DNA of 55,686 nt from Anabaena minutissima FACHB-250 (GCF_014697125.1 NZ_JACJRG010000039.1:1-55686), one strand, 5' to 3'; shown: positions 1-9,312, numbered from the stretch's first letter. Translations and numbers: made by a program. Notes: a model not told the origin generated them from the sequence alone.

Positions 1-167
1 CTTAGTTCTTTTTATAACAAAATCTAGTTAGTAAATTCTAGCCACGTGTTGTTACACTTGAACACTAGTTTATTTGGCTTGTACGTATGAATACGGTTGG
101 TGCAAGAAATGAGTATTCCTTGATTCACTATTGTTAACCTGATAAAGTTTATTGTCTACGCCCTTGA

Positions 168-580
168 AATAACCCCTCAACTCGCATTGAGCAACTTCGA
201 TTTCGTCGAAATTCTGAAGCTTACTGGGCAACTATTGAGAAACTACTTCTCCAGGAAATTTTGCCACACTAATTTTTTCTAAAATTAAAATACCGTATTC
301 ATCGCTACAGTTAGGCATCATCAGTTCCCCTAACATTTGAAGCTAATAATAAATCGGGAGAAATGAACACAACAATGAAGTTAAGGAAGATAAAGTCAAG
401 CTTCCCGATGTTTATCAATTTTTTAGTCGTACTCCAATTCTGCAATCGGAACGATATAGAACTCTAGCTAAGAGAAGCCAGGGTGTTCCAGAATATATGA
501 CAACAGATCCAACACAGGTAATGCGGGCAGCAATAGAAGTATTGTTGTCAATAAATTGCACGTATTCCCTGATGTTATAA
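168..580 (+). pseudogene. decayed coding remnants upstream of the monooxygenase
   Basis: Two short open stretches read like former protein sequence but neither has a usable start codon. The first (168-272) encodes a basic helix-like segment containing RIEQLRFRRNSEAYW and ends at TAA. The second (353-580) encodes about 75 residues including LPDVYQFFSRTPILQSERY and ends at TAA at 578. I do not recognise either family. Their residue composition looks like real protein, but the flanks carry stops in all frames, so I infer remnants of one or two lost genes. The rest of positions 1-680 is AT-rich and holds nothing else I can support. Confidence 0.3.
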
Positions 581-680
581 CGCAAGCTTTTCATATCCTT
601 ACGAAATATTCTCTCTTTTTGAGTTGGTTAGCACGGTATCTTCCAAAAGTTTAGAAAATAGTCAAGTCAAATTAATAATT

Positions 681-1997
681 ATGTTGGACACTACTCACAA
701 GCATTTAATTCTTGGGGCTGGTTTTGTGGGATTGGGTATGGCTGAAGCACTCAAGAGCGCGAATATTCCCTACGACCAAGTTGATGCCAGCGATGACATT
801 GGTGGAAATTGGTATCATGGTGTGTATGAAACTGCACACATTATTTCATCACGGAAGATTACCCAATTTACCCATTTCCCCATGCCGGATAATTATCCGG
901 ACTTTCCCAGCGCTCAAAATATACGAGATTACTTAAACTCTTTTGCTGACCATTTTGGGTTACGTAAAAATATTGAACTAAATCGTCAAGTTAGCTATAT
1001 GCGACCTGTTGAGAATAGTCTCTGGGAAGTTACTTTTGATAATGGGGAACAGCGAATTTACAAAGGGATTATCATTTGTAATGGTCATCATTGGTGCAAA
1101 CGTTTTCCCAAATTCTCAGGAGAATTTGATGGGGAGATAATTCACTCCAAAGATTATAAAAATCCCCAGCAACTACGTGGTAAGAGAGTTCTGGTGATTG
1201 GTGGAGGGAATTCAGCTTGTGATATAGCCGCAGAAGCAGCTAGGGTGGGAGCTAAATCTGTGTTGAGTATGCGTGAATCTGTGTGGTTTATTCCCAAAAC
1301 CTTTATGGGTGTTCCAGTTTCCGATTTAACTGAATGGTGGATGCCAGAATGGTTTCAGAGATTTATGTCTTATATAATTATTCTGTTGACCTTCGGTAAG
1401 CACAAAGATTATGGTCTACCCGAACCCAAATATCGAATTTTTGATAAGCACCCGACCTTAAATAATGAGGTGCCTTACTATATTAAACACGGTCGCATTA
1501 CCTATAAGCCAGAGGTAAGACATTTAGATGGTAGAGAAGTTAAATTTGCGGATGGTAGTCGAGAAACCTTTGATTTAATTGTTTGTGCAACTGGTTTTCA
1601 TGTAGCCTATCCATTTTTACCTCCAGAACTGCAACGAGTGAAAGGAGCAACAGTAAAATGTTATGGAGGGTCATTTCTTGAAGATTACAAAGGAATTTAC
1701 TACATCGGATGGGGACAAGCTAGAGGAGGTGCTGGTTCTGTATTTTCCGCTTTTGCACCCATATTTACCCGTTTTCTTGAACTCCAGGATGAAATTAAAA
1801 TTCCTATGGGTTTAGTTCTTAAAAAAATGGGACAGCAACTACCCACAACCCATCTTGAAGATCCGCAAAAGATTTTTCGAGAATTAAAATTAGCCAATCT
1901 GTTTTTTCAACGAACGGTTCAAAAAGCTCACCGAATTGATTCCCAGTATTCCCAGTTTGAGAATCATCCACTCCCACCCCAGGGCAAACGCATCTAA
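681..1997 (+). CDS. flavin-containing monooxygenase (FAD/NADPH type)
   Basis: Predicted to be a soluble FAD- and NADPH-dependent oxygenase that oxidises a soft nucleophile or a ketone; the substrate cannot be told from sequence. The N-terminal Rossmann motif LGAGFVGLGMAEAL binds FAD, a second one (VIGGGNSACDIAAEAA, about residue 175) binds NADPH, and between them FDGEIIHSKDY matches the FxGxxxHxxxY/F signature of the FMO/Baeyer-Villiger superfamily. The late ATG-like segment CATGF is also typical. I chose the ATG at 681 (438 aa) because it lies just before the FAD motif; an in-frame TTG at 624 would add a 19-residue non-conserved tail. The gene stands alone: decayed sequence lies upstream and a repeat-rich spacer downstream. 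Confidence 0.85.
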   Translation: MLDTTHKHLILGAGFVGLGMAEALKSANIPYDQVDASDDIGGNWYHGVYETAHIISSRKITQFTHFPMPDNYPDFPSAQNIRDYLNSFADHFGLRKNIELNRQVSYMRPVENSLWEVTFDNGEQRIYKGIIICNGHHWCKRFPKFSGEFDGEIIHSKDYKNPQQLRGKRVLVIGGGNSACDIAAEAARVGAKSVLSMRESVWFIPKTFMGVPVSDLTEWWMPEWFQRFMSYIIILLTFGKHKDYGLPEPKYRIFDKHPTLNNEVPYYIKHGRITYKPEVRHLDGREVKFADGSRETFDLIVCATGFHVAYPFLPPELQRVKGATVKCYGGSFLEDYKGIYYIGWGQARGGAGSVFSAFAPIFTRFLELQDEIKIPMGLVLKKMGQQLPTTHLEDPQKIFRELKLANLFFQRTVQKAHRIDSQYSQFENHPLPPQGKRI

Positions 1998-2182
1998 ACC
2001 TGGATTTCTCACTTGTGAGAAATCCAAGGGGTGTGGGAGGTGTGGGAGGGTAGGGAAGAAATCTTACCCCCCACGCTCCCCACACTCCTCTTCCCCTGAA
2101 GCCTACACTATGCGTGAGAAATCCGGGCTAAAGGACTCTTGATCACGACCAAGATTAAGAACCAACGAAAAATCAGGATTTC

Positions 2183-2315
2183 ATACCGTTCAGTTAGCGT
2201 CAAAAACCTTAAAATGCGTAGGTTGGATTGAGGAACAAAACTCAACATTTCCAGGGGCTTGTTGGGTTTCACTGTGTTCAATCCAACCTACAATTTATCC
2301 TTAACTGAACCGTAT
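2183..2315. repeat. nested inverted-repeat element (MITE-like)
   Basis: Outer arms ataccgttcagttag (2183-2197) and ttaactgaaccgtat (2301-2315) are inverted copies with one mismatch. A second perfect inverted repeat, gtaggttggattga (2218-2231) against tcaatccaacctac (2278-2291), sits inside. No ORF is present. The right end resembles the element at 40887-40962. The rest of the 1998-2365 spacer has short g-rich direct repeats around 2025-2055 and nothing else I can name. Confidence 0.7.
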
Positions 2316-2365
2316 TGTGGTATGGGGTATGATTTTCCTATTGTTGGTTTTTGAGCAAAAAATAA

Positions 2366-2806
2366 ATGACAAGCTTTGTAGAATCTCGCCTACCAATAGA
2401 ACAAGTAATCAAAACTCTGCAACAGGATTTACCCACACTGTTTGAGCAAGATATATCTTATGATATATATACAAAAGATATTTACTTTCAAGACCCAGTA
2501 AATAAATTCAAATATAAATTTAATTACCGAATTATATTTTGGACTCTAAGATTTCATGCTCGCCTATTCTTTACAGAAATCTACTTTGACGTGCATGAAG
2601 TAGATCAGTCTGCCGCAGACACTATTATAGCGAAGTGGACAGTTCGGGGCGTGTTGCGTGTTCCCTGGAAAGCGCGGCTTTTTTTTAATGGTTATTCAAC
2701 CTATAAACTCAACTCGGATAATTTAATTTACGAGCATATTGATACTTGGGATCGCAAACCTAGTGAAATTCTGCAACAGTTTTGGCTCAAAGGAAATAGG
2801 GGATAG
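2366..2806 (+). CDS. DUF2358 family protein
   Basis: A 146-residue protein matching the DUF2358 family found in cyanobacteria and plant plastids; its function is unknown. The fold resembles NTF2/SnoaL-like proteins (inference from the alternating strand pattern and the single N-terminal helix IEQVIKTLQQDLPTLF). Conserved-looking segments are IYTKDIYFQDPVNKF near residue 30 and the C-terminal YEHIDTWDRKP. It has no signal peptide or membrane helix. The start ATG at 2366 follows an AT-rich leader without a clear Shine-Dalgarno site. It converges on the potassium channel gene; the 80-bp space between them contains g-rich short repeats (ggggacaggtgacag type). Confidence 0.8.
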   Translation: MTSFVESRLPIEQVIKTLQQDLPTLFEQDISYDIYTKDIYFQDPVNKFKYKFNYRIIFWTLRFHARLFFTEIYFDVHEVDQSAADTIIAKWTVRGVLRVPWKARLFFNGYSTYKLNSDNLIYEHIDTWDRKPSEILQQFWLKGNRG

Positions 2807-2886
2807 GGGAGTAGGGGACAGGTGACAGAGGACAAGAAAGCAGGGGAAGTAGGGGGAGAAAAATATAATATCCAATGCCCTATTCC

Positions 2887-3801
2887 CTATTCCAAAGGTA
2901 AAACATCGTGAAAATGTTTGTAATCGATGTAACGATGCCCGTCATTTGTGTGATGAAAAATATTAACAAATCGACTGTTCCAGATAATATCATCAGCAGC
3001 ATAAGTATGACGGGCATGAACTACTTGTGAGACTGTTTCATCAATGCCACTCAGAGAAATAATAATAGTAGTATTGGTTTGAGAAAGTAATTCTGCCGTC
3101 ATCCCATAAAGAGGACTAAACTTATCAATTTGGTGCATTACTACCCAACTTAGTGCAAAATTAGGTGTTTGGTTTCTGACTAACTTTAAATCATGAAACC
3201 GACGAATAAACTCGCCTTCTGCTGTTATTTCATCGCGCATTAAATACACCCGCATATGTGCTTCTAGGATAAAATTACGACGCTGGTTAGCAGTGCGAAA
3301 CATGAAAGTTGGCATATCTTCATGGGATGTAATAACTGCTACGTTGCTAAATATCACACGGGCGGTAGGTCGGGAAAAGCGAGTAAATGCTAGTCCTGTC
3401 ATGACTGCAATTCCTACCAATCCAATCATTGCTTCTATAGTGACAATAATATTGGCATAAGTTGTTTTGGGGTACATTGCACCATAACCAATGGATGCCA
3501 GAGTTTGCACGCTGAAGAAGAATACATCCAAAAAAGAGCCAGGTTGAGCGTTAGCAATGCAGTCTCCACCAGCCAAGTAAGCTAGGGCAAATAAAGCATT
3601 AATTAATACATAAAAAATACAAATTAGGATGAGAAAACCACTCCAAGGAATCGTGAGCAGCAGATGGTAAGGATCGCGCCAATAAGAATACCATGTACCC
3701 ATACCAAGTATTTCAAATTGTCCATTGTGGATTTTAATGTGAATTCGCGGCAGCAGACGTTGTTTTTTTGGTTTAACAGGTTTTTTTATAGGAAATTTCA
3801 T
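2887..3801 (-). CDS. inward-rectifier (KirBac-type) potassium channel
   Basis: A membrane K+ channel subunit, expected to work as a tetramer. The N-terminal slide-helix region is followed by outer helix TM1 (about residues 50-75), a pore loop with the selectivity filter TLASIGYGAMYP (TxGYG), and inner helix TM2 (IEAMIGLVGIAVMTGLAFTRF). The remaining 160 residues form the cytoplasmic immunoglobulin-like domain typical of Kir channels, with the family's FRTANQRRN and RDE segments. The length of 304 residues fits bacterial Kir channels. It is monocistronic and converges on the DUF2358 gene. The 217-bp spacer upstream carries a small palindrome at 3867-3893. Gating ligand and physiological role are not visible. 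Confidence 0.92.
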   Translation of the reverse strand: MKFPIKKPVKPKKQRLLPRIHIKIHNGQFEILGMGTWYSYWRDPYHLLLTIPWSGFLILICIFYVLINALFALAYLAGGDCIANAQPGSFLDVFFFSVQTLASIGYGAMYPKTTYANIIVTIEAMIGLVGIAVMTGLAFTRFSRPTARVIFSNVAVITSHEDMPTFMFRTANQRRNFILEAHMRVYLMRDEITAEGEFIRRFHDLKLVRNQTPNFALSWVVMHQIDKFSPLYGMTAELLSQTNTTIIISLSGIDETVSQVVHARHTYAADDIIWNSRFVNIFHHTNDGHRYIDYKHFHDVLPLE

Positions 3802-3866
3802 CGATAATATTCACAAAAGATACAAGTGATGATAATACGCGGCGGTTAACGTTATGGGTGCGTGTG

Positions 3867-3893
3867 TAGAGACGTTTGAATGCAGCGTCTCTA
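3867..3893. repeat. short palindrome, tagagacg type
   Basis: The arms tagagacg and cgtctcta flank an 11-base loop. It lies between the divergent Kir channel and MFS genes. It could form a hairpin but has no U-run, so I read it as a dispersed palindrome rather than a terminator. Confidence 0.5.
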
Positions 3894-4024
3894 TAAGCGT
3901 TATTATTTCTGCAAATTATCTTATTTGAACCAGATTGCCAGTAATGATTTAGCTAGAACAGAAAAGCTGATATGTTTATTTCTAGTAGACTTGAACCGTA
4001 ATAAATAGATAGTATGGATTGCGC

Positions 4025-5209
4025 ATGAATAGAATTTTTTGGATTATTGCTTTAGTTGCATTTATTAACTCCCTGAGTTTTACAATTTTAATTCCTATTA
4101 TCTATCTTTATGGCAGACAATTTGGACTGAGTGATTTCCACACTAGTTTACTATTTTCGATTTATGCGATCGCACAATTTCTGGCGACTCCCATTATTGG
4201 CAAACTCTCAGACCGCTTTGGGCGTAAGCCTTTATTGATTATTAGTTTAGCAGGAACGGTCATTGCTAATTTATTCGCTGGCACAGCTACAGCCGCAACA
4301 ACTCTGTTTTTGGCACGTTTTTTAGATGGAATTACTGGGGGAAATAATGCCGTTGCTCAGGCGATGATTTCTGATGTGACTGAGCCTGAACGCCGCGCTC
4401 AAGGTTTTGGCATATATGGGGCTGCAATGGGTTTAGGTTTTGTCTTGGGGCCAGCCACCAGTTTAGCAGCACAGCAGATATCTTTAGGGGCAGCTTTTTT
4501 AGTTTCCGGTAGTGTGGCAATGATAGCTCTGATAGTTACCACATTTTTATTGCCAGAGACTATCAAAAGTAAAGATAAGCAAGCACACAACATCTTTGAT
4601 TTAGGTTTAGATAATTTAATTAAAGGTTTGGCTATTCCTAAAGTTGGTATTTTGTTGATAATTAATTTCTTTATTGGTACAACTTTCACTCTATTTACTT
4701 TTGCTTTTCAACCTTACTTCCTAAATGTATTAAAACAAGATAACCAGTCCTTAACATTAATGTTTCTCTTGTTTGGAGTATTAGGAGTGATCATGCAGAC
4801 TTGGGGAGTGAAAATTCTTAGCAAATATTTTAATGAAACTAAAATATTACTCTTGAGTTTATGCGTGAGAAGTTTTTCATTTCTTTTAATGCCAGTTTTC
4901 CCTATAGTCAGTTATTTTGTGGTTGTTAGTATAGTTTTTTCTTTGTTTAATTCTTTAGTGCAACCCATGATTAACACTTTGATTTCACTAAATGCAAAAC
5001 CAGAAGAACAAGGGACAGCTTTAGGATTAAATTCATCTTATTTAAGTATGTCTAATGGAGTAGGTCCTGTAATTGCTGGTATGTTGGTTAGTCAAGCTAA
5101 TCCCCAGACCTATAGTTACCCTTTATATTTAGCTGGATTACTCACATTTTTAGTCTTGCTATTTGCCATAGTTAATCGTCAAAGATATAAGGTTAATATC
5201 TCCATGTAA
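4025..5209 (+). CDS. MFS transporter, DHA1-like drug/metabolite exporter
   Basis: A 394-residue inner-membrane transporter with about 12 predicted helices. Motif A between TM2 and TM3 (GKLSDRFGRKPLL) marks the major facilitator superfamily, and the TM5 antiporter motif C region (GAAMGLGFVLGPATS) points to drug:H+ antiporters of the TetA/DHA1 type. The substrate is unknown. An in-frame TTG lies two codons upstream at 4019; I prefer ATG 4025. There is no linked regulator. Downstream lies 370 bp with decayed LacI and RbsC fragments, so this gene may once have neighboured a sugar locus, but nothing links their functions. Confidence 0.88.
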   Translation: MNRIFWIIALVAFINSLSFTILIPIIYLYGRQFGLSDFHTSLLFSIYAIAQFLATPIIGKLSDRFGRKPLLIISLAGTVIANLFAGTATAATTLFLARFLDGITGGNNAVAQAMISDVTEPERRAQGFGIYGAAMGLGFVLGPATSLAAQQISLGAAFLVSGSVAMIALIVTTFLLPETIKSKDKQAHNIFDLGLDNLIKGLAIPKVGILLIINFFIGTTFTLFTFAFQPYFLNVLKQDNQSLTLMFLLFGVLGVIMQTWGVKILSKYFNETKILLLSLCVRSFSFLLMPVFPIVSYFVVVSIVFSLFNSLVQPMINTLISLNAKPEEQGTALGLNSSYLSMSNGVGPVIAGMLVSQANPQTYSYPLYLAGLLTFLVLLFAIVNRQRYKVNISM

Positions 5210-5236
5210 AACACTTAACAGCACATTTAAACCCGC

Positions 5237-5389
5237 TTATTTAGCAACCTGTTCAATTTCCTCTACTAGCTCACCAAAAAAAGGATCTGCGATGGAAGTG
5301 ACAACTACTCCAACGGTATAGGTGCGTTGATTTTGTAAACTTTGAGCGATCGCATTAGGTACATAGTTCATCTCTTGTGCATTCATCAT
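5237..5389 (-). pseudogene. LacI-family regulator fragment (hinge and start of sensor domain)
   Basis: Fifty codons ending in TAA read MNYVPNAIAQSL, then YTVGVVVTSIADPFFGELVE. This is the diagnostic junction of LacI/GalR repressors: the hinge helix (xYxPNAIAxSL) followed by the first strand and helix of the periplasmic-binding-like domain (GVVVxxIxxPFFxELV). The N-terminal DNA-binding helix-turn-helix and nearly all of the sensor domain are absent, and the frame stops after IEQVAK. The fragment abuts the opposite-strand permease fragment at 5382-5390. It cannot encode a working regulator. Confidence 0.75.
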
Positions 5390-5513
5390 AGCCGTTCTCA
5401 ACAACGGTTTGACCCTATTAAATATGTCCTACTTCTGGCAACTCTTTGTGAAAGGATTAGTCATCATTGCCGCATTCATGATTGACAGACTCCGCAGACG
5501 TTCCAGACACTAA
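5382..5513 (+). pseudogene. C-terminal fragment of an RbsC-type sugar ABC permease
   Basis: The frame reads FIIAVLNNGLTLLNMSYFWQ and continues LFVKGLVIIAAFMIDRLRRR to a TAA at 5511. The IxVLNNGLxLL segment and the last membrane helix ending in DRLRRR are typical of the C-terminus of ribose/simple-sugar permeases (BPD_transp_2 family). Only about 43 of the usual 320 or so residues remain. The fragment begins exactly where the opposite-strand LacI fragment begins, so the two were brought together by deletion or inversion. Confidence 0.75.
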
Positions 5514-5576
5514 GTGATGTGCGCTAAATAAACTACCTCTAGCTAGCTCCGCTTGAGCTAAAGGTAGTTCGTTTGA

Positions 5577-8264
5577 TTATTCCACTACTTCATTAACAGG
5601 GAATCGATCAATGAGTTGCATAGCACGATAGGCGTTACGCTGTAAGGCATCTGGCAAATTGGGAACGTGGGGTATCTGCGATAATAAATCCAACGTCCGG
5701 CGTAAAATTCGCACCACGTCACCTTCATCTAAAGTGGTGTTTTCACACAATTCTACCCACTCAGTACCTAAAGCCCACTGTTCAACCAGGGCAATTAAGC
5801 CAATGTATCGATTCTCTAAACCTACTGGCAAGGTGACACCATGACGGTACTGCACCTTTAAAACAGCCCGCCGAATTTTTTGTAAACTTGACCAGGCTTC
5901 ATCTATTTCTGGGGACAGGTTAAAGTTGACTCTGCTATCGGGACGGGGTGTTTCTGTGACTAAAGCCGCAATGACAGCAGCTAAATGCTGGGGATCTAAG
6001 TTATCCAATTCTCCACTAGCTAAGGTTAAACCTAACCACAGTTCATTTTCTCCCCGAATGGCGGCAGCGACTTGTCCCAGTCGCGTGGGAACGAGGTTGT
6101 CTAAGCAATCAAATTGCTGCAAAATCGTGATTAAATTGAGAAATTCTTCCCAATAACGTTGGGATTGTTGCGCTACTTGTCCCTGCAATTCTTGCAGTTC
6201 TTCTTCGATTTCAGCGTAGCGTTCCCGACGCTTGAAAACTTTTGCAATATTCCCAGATTGATAGAGGGGATGGGCTTCTAATTGGGTTTGTACCGCAGTC
6301 ACCCGACTCAGTTGTTCTGCTACTTCCTGGGGGAGATGCAAAGATCCTTCGGGGTCAGGGATACTTTGAGCGATCGCAGCTGTTATTTCATCCCCACGGC
6401 ATGATTGCCCTGGTTTGAAGGCTAACTCTTGGGGGGGGAAGATATCGGCTGCTACTTCCACACGAGGCAATTCGGCATATAAATCTACTACATCGACCGT
6501 AGCCGCCACATACCAGCGATTATCTTTTCCGAGGCATACCAAATAGCTAGATTCCCCAGATGTAGGAGATTGACCAACTAAAACGGCTGTTATAGGGGTA
6601 GATGTTTTAATATTCTTGCCCTTGAGGCTTAACAGTGTCCCAGAAACAGCAAAATCCAGGAGCATCTTAATTTGTTCTTGTCGCGCTTCCTGGGCTTGTT
6701 CTTCTAGAGTTTTCAATAACTGGCGTTCTACTTTATGACGTTGCCACAATTTTTCATAAATAGCCACTTCATTTTGACTGACTGAAGCAATTTGCTCCTG
6801 TAATGTCGCTAATTCGGTTTGTAGTTCTTCAATATACTCATAGTCTGGTCTTAAGTGTAATGTCGCCATGTACTGCCCGAAACTGCGTTCTATCAGTTCC
6901 TTAGTTTTCTCTAAGGTGTGGGTTTGTAGCAAGTTTAAAACCATGCCGTAGCTAGGGGTAAACTGACTAACTAACGGGTCTGGTTTAGAGGTGGCTAAAT
7001 ACGCTGCTTCTTTTGCTCCTTCAAAGGGAGTTTGGACTGTGACTACATAACCTTGTTTATCCATCCCCCGCCGGCCTGCCCTACCCGCCATTTGCAGAAA
7101 TTCTGAAGCGTTCAATAGGCGGTGTCCGGTGTCGGTACGCTTGGAGAGGGTGGAAATCACTGTTGTCCTAGCGGGCATATTAATTCCGGCTGCTAGGGTT
7201 TCTGTGGCAAAGACAACTTTGATTAAACCTTGTTGGAATAACTCTTCTACCAACACCTTCCAAGCTGGTAAAATGCCGGCGTGGTGTGCAGCAATTCCCC
7301 GATATAAGGGGGCAATTTGTCCTGTTCGTCCGGCTTCGGGGTTGCGAGTTAAAAAGTCGTCGATTTGTCGCCGTAGCACCTGTGACTCATCATTATCTAC
7401 CAGCCATAAATCACCAACCTCTGCTACTGCTTTGTCACATCCCCGGCGACTGAAAATAAAGTAAATCGCCGGCAGCATATCCCGTTCTTGTAAATGGTTC
7501 AGGGTATAGATCAGGCTGGGGGCTTCTGGTCTGCCATTTCTCCCTCTATCCCTATCCGCTTGTTTTCTTTTCCCTCTGTTGGCGAGACGGGGGTTAATTT
7601 TGGTATTGCTGTCATTTAGCAGGGGAAATAGTCCCTTGGGACTACAGTAATTAAATGCTAAGGGGACAGGGCGAAAATCGGAATAAATCAGGTCAGTAGG
7701 GCCATGAACACGATTTAGCCAGTCGGTGAGTTGGTCGCTATTGGCAACGGTAGCAGATAGGGCGACTAGTTGAACTTCACGGGGACAGTAGATAATTGAT
7801 TCTTCCCAAACTGTACCTCGTTGGCGATCGTTCATGTAGTGACATTCATCCAACACCACTGCTTCCACGTCCACCAAGGAAATACCAACTTGCCCAATTG
7901 GTGTGCCGTAGAGCATATTCCGAAAAATTTCGGTGGTCATCACCAAGATGGGTGCATCTCTGTTAATCGAGGCATCTCCCGTTAACAGACCCACCGAGTC
8001 AAAGCCAAACTTTTCGCGGAAGTCACGTAATTTTTGATTAGACAGTGCCTTTAAAGGAGTGGTGTAGAATACCCGCTTCCCTCGTGTTAGGGCGCGATAA
8101 ATAGCGTATTCACCAACCAAAGTTTTGCCCGAACCTGTGGGCGCACACACGACAACAGATCGCCCCGCGTTCAGGGACGCGATCGCATCTTTTTGAAACT
8201 GATCTAGCTCAAAGGGAAATATCAACCCTAAGTCTAGTTCTGGAGACGGCGCGGGATAATTCAC
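5577..8264 (-). CDS. Ski2/Mtr4-like DEAD/DExH-box RNA helicase
   Basis: An 895-residue ATP-dependent helicase of superfamily 2. Motif I (CAPTGSGKT, about residue 40), motif II (DECH), motif III (LSAT) and motif VI (QMAGRAGRRG) are all intact. The C-terminal 180 residues match the DSHCT domain of the Ski2/Mtr4/Dob1 helicases, and a charged coiled-coil (about 480-530) lies between. In eukaryotes such helicases feed RNA to the exosome; the cyanobacterial role is not established but RNA decay or processing is a fair inference. HIP1 sites lie in the gene. It is the downstream neighbour of proC on the same strand, 154 bp away across a heptamer-repeat spacer, so co-transcription is uncertain. Confidence 0.9.
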   Translation of the reverse strand: MNYPAPSPELDLGLIFPFELDQFQKDAIASLNAGRSVVVCAPTGSGKTLVGEYAIYRALTRGKRVFYTTPLKALSNQKLRDFREKFGFDSVGLLTGDASINRDAPILVMTTEIFRNMLYGTPIGQVGISLVDVEAVVLDECHYMNDRQRGTVWEESIIYCPREVQLVALSATVANSDQLTDWLNRVHGPTDLIYSDFRPVPLAFNYCSPKGLFPLLNDSNTKINPRLANRGKRKQADRDRGRNGRPEAPSLIYTLNHLQERDMLPAIYFIFSRRGCDKAVAEVGDLWLVDNDESQVLRRQIDDFLTRNPEAGRTGQIAPLYRGIAAHHAGILPAWKVLVEELFQQGLIKVVFATETLAAGINMPARTTVISTLSKRTDTGHRLLNASEFLQMAGRAGRRGMDKQGYVVTVQTPFEGAKEAAYLATSKPDPLVSQFTPSYGMVLNLLQTHTLEKTKELIERSFGQYMATLHLRPDYEYIEELQTELATLQEQIASVSQNEVAIYEKLWQRHKVERQLLKTLEEQAQEARQEQIKMLLDFAVSGTLLSLKGKNIKTSTPITAVLVGQSPTSGESSYLVCLGKDNRWYVAATVDVVDLYAELPRVEVAADIFPPQELAFKPGQSCRGDEITAAIAQSIPDPEGSLHLPQEVAEQLSRVTAVQTQLEAHPLYQSGNIAKVFKRRERYAEIEEELQELQGQVAQQSQRYWEEFLNLITILQQFDCLDNLVPTRLGQVAAAIRGENELWLGLTLASGELDNLDPQHLAAVIAALVTETPRPDSRVNFNLSPEIDEAWSSLQKIRRAVLKVQYRHGVTLPVGLENRYIGLIALVEQWALGTEWVELCENTTLDEGDVVRILRRTLDLLSQIPHVPNLPDALQRNAYRAMQLIDRFPVNEVVE

Positions 8265-8377
8265 TCAATCACTTTTACAACCGGACTGTTTACTATATTA
8301 ACGAGTCTTTTGTCAACTTCGTTAGTGAGAATAAGAATTGGGAATTGGGAATTGGGAAAAATTCTCTATTTTCTCCT

Positions 8378-8417
8378 ACTCACCACTCACTACTCAGCAC
8401 TCACCACTCACCACTCT
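8378..8417. repeat. STRR heptamer array (actcacc-like)
   Basis: Degenerate seven-base units (ctcacca, ctcacta, ctcagca) are repeated about six times between proC and the helicase gene. This fits the short tandemly repeated repetitive sequences known from heterocystous cyanobacteria. An attgggaa repeat (8338-8359) precedes it. Confidence 0.7.
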
Positions 8418-8418
8418 C

Positions 8419-9234
8419 TCATTTTCCCAATTCTTGCGATCGCAATGCAGCTGCTTTGACTGCTTCAATTAAGGCGGAACGAAATCCTGCTTGTTCTAAT
8501 TTAGCTACACCTGCAATTGTTGTTCCACCAGGGCTGGTAACACGGTCTTTTAGTTCGGCTGGGTGCATTCTGCTATCTTGCAATAATTTGCTTGTCCCCA
8601 GGACGGTTTGTAATGCTAGTTGATTAGCTATTGACCTCGGTAATCCGGCGGCGACTCCACCATCGGCGAGGGCTTCTACTAAGATGGCTACGTAAGCCGG
8701 GCCACTCCCAGATAACCCTGTGACTGCATCCATCAAGGATTCACTCACTTCGACAACTTCCCCTACAGCCGAGAATATCTGCTGTGCTAACTTTTGGTGT
8801 TGGGGATGGGTGTATGCACCTAAGCACATAGCTGTCATACCTGCACCAACTGTGGCGGGGGTGTTGGGCATGGCTCTAATGACTGGTAATTGAGGGAATG
8901 CTGCTTCTAGCTGACTTAAAGACACTCCCGCCAAAATTGAAATGACTAGGGGTGAGTGTCCTGAGACTAAAATCATTTCTGCTAATTCTTGAGCGATCGC
9001 ACTAAATACCTGCGGTTTCACTGCCAAAAACACCACTTCTTGGGCTTGGCTGAACACCAAACAATTATCTGTAGTGACACTCACATCATATTTCTGTTTT
9101 AAAAAAGCTTGGCGCACTAGCTGGGGTTCGCTGACTATGACTTCTGAGGGGTGATAAATTTCTCGCGCAATAAGGCGGGATAACAGCGATTCTCCCATTA
9201 CCCCACCACCAATCAAGCCAAATTTTATAGTCAT
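8419..9234 (-). CDS. proC: pyrroline-5-carboxylate reductase
   Basis: Catalyses the last step of proline synthesis, NAD(P)H-dependent reduction of 1-pyrroline-5-carboxylate, in the cytosol. The N-terminal Rossmann motif GLIGGGVMGESLL binds the cofactor. The helical C-terminal domain holds the family signature SGSGPAYVAILVEALADGG and the substrate-binding SPGGTT near residue 235. At 271 residues it has the usual length. It lies downstream of sepF on the same strand (85 bp of repeat sequence between). The proC-sepF-pipY-pipX linkage is common in cyanobacteria. Confidence 0.95.
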   Translation of the reverse strand: MTIKFGLIGGGVMGESLLSRLIAREIYHPSEVIVSEPQLVRQAFLKQKYDVSVTTDNCLVFSQAQEVVFLAVKPQVFSAIAQELAEMILVSGHSPLVISILAGVSLSQLEAAFPQLPVIRAMPNTPATVGAGMTAMCLGAYTHPQHQKLAQQIFSAVGEVVEVSESLMDAVTGLSGSGPAYVAILVEALADGGVAAGLPRSIANQLALQTVLGTSKLLQDSRMHPAELKDRVTSPGGTTIAGVAKLEQAGFRSALIEAVKAAALRSQELGK

Positions 9235-9239
9235 TAGTC

Positions 9240-9312
9240 ACTTAGTCATTGGTCATTTGTCGATAGTCAATAGTCAAAAACCTTGAACTTTTGACTATTG
9301 ACTAATGACTAA
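9240..9312. repeat. tagtcat-type short repeats with a stem-loop
   Basis: The proC-sepF spacer is made of variants of agtcat/agtcaat. Within it gtcaatagtcaaaa (9268-9281) and ttttgactattgac (9289-9302) form an inverted repeat with a short loop. It might act as an RNA hairpin between the two genes, but it has the look of dispersed repeat DNA. Confidence 0.5.

Noticed and set aside
1819..2142. Overlapping small frames at the 3' end of the monooxygenase gene
   Set aside because: They overlap the clear monooxygenase frame or g-rich repeat DNA and encode low-complexity Pro/Ser sequence.
8378..9312. Heptamer and agtcat repeats as a CRISPR array
   Set aside because: Units are 7 bases, contiguous and without unique spacers; they fit STRR repeats.
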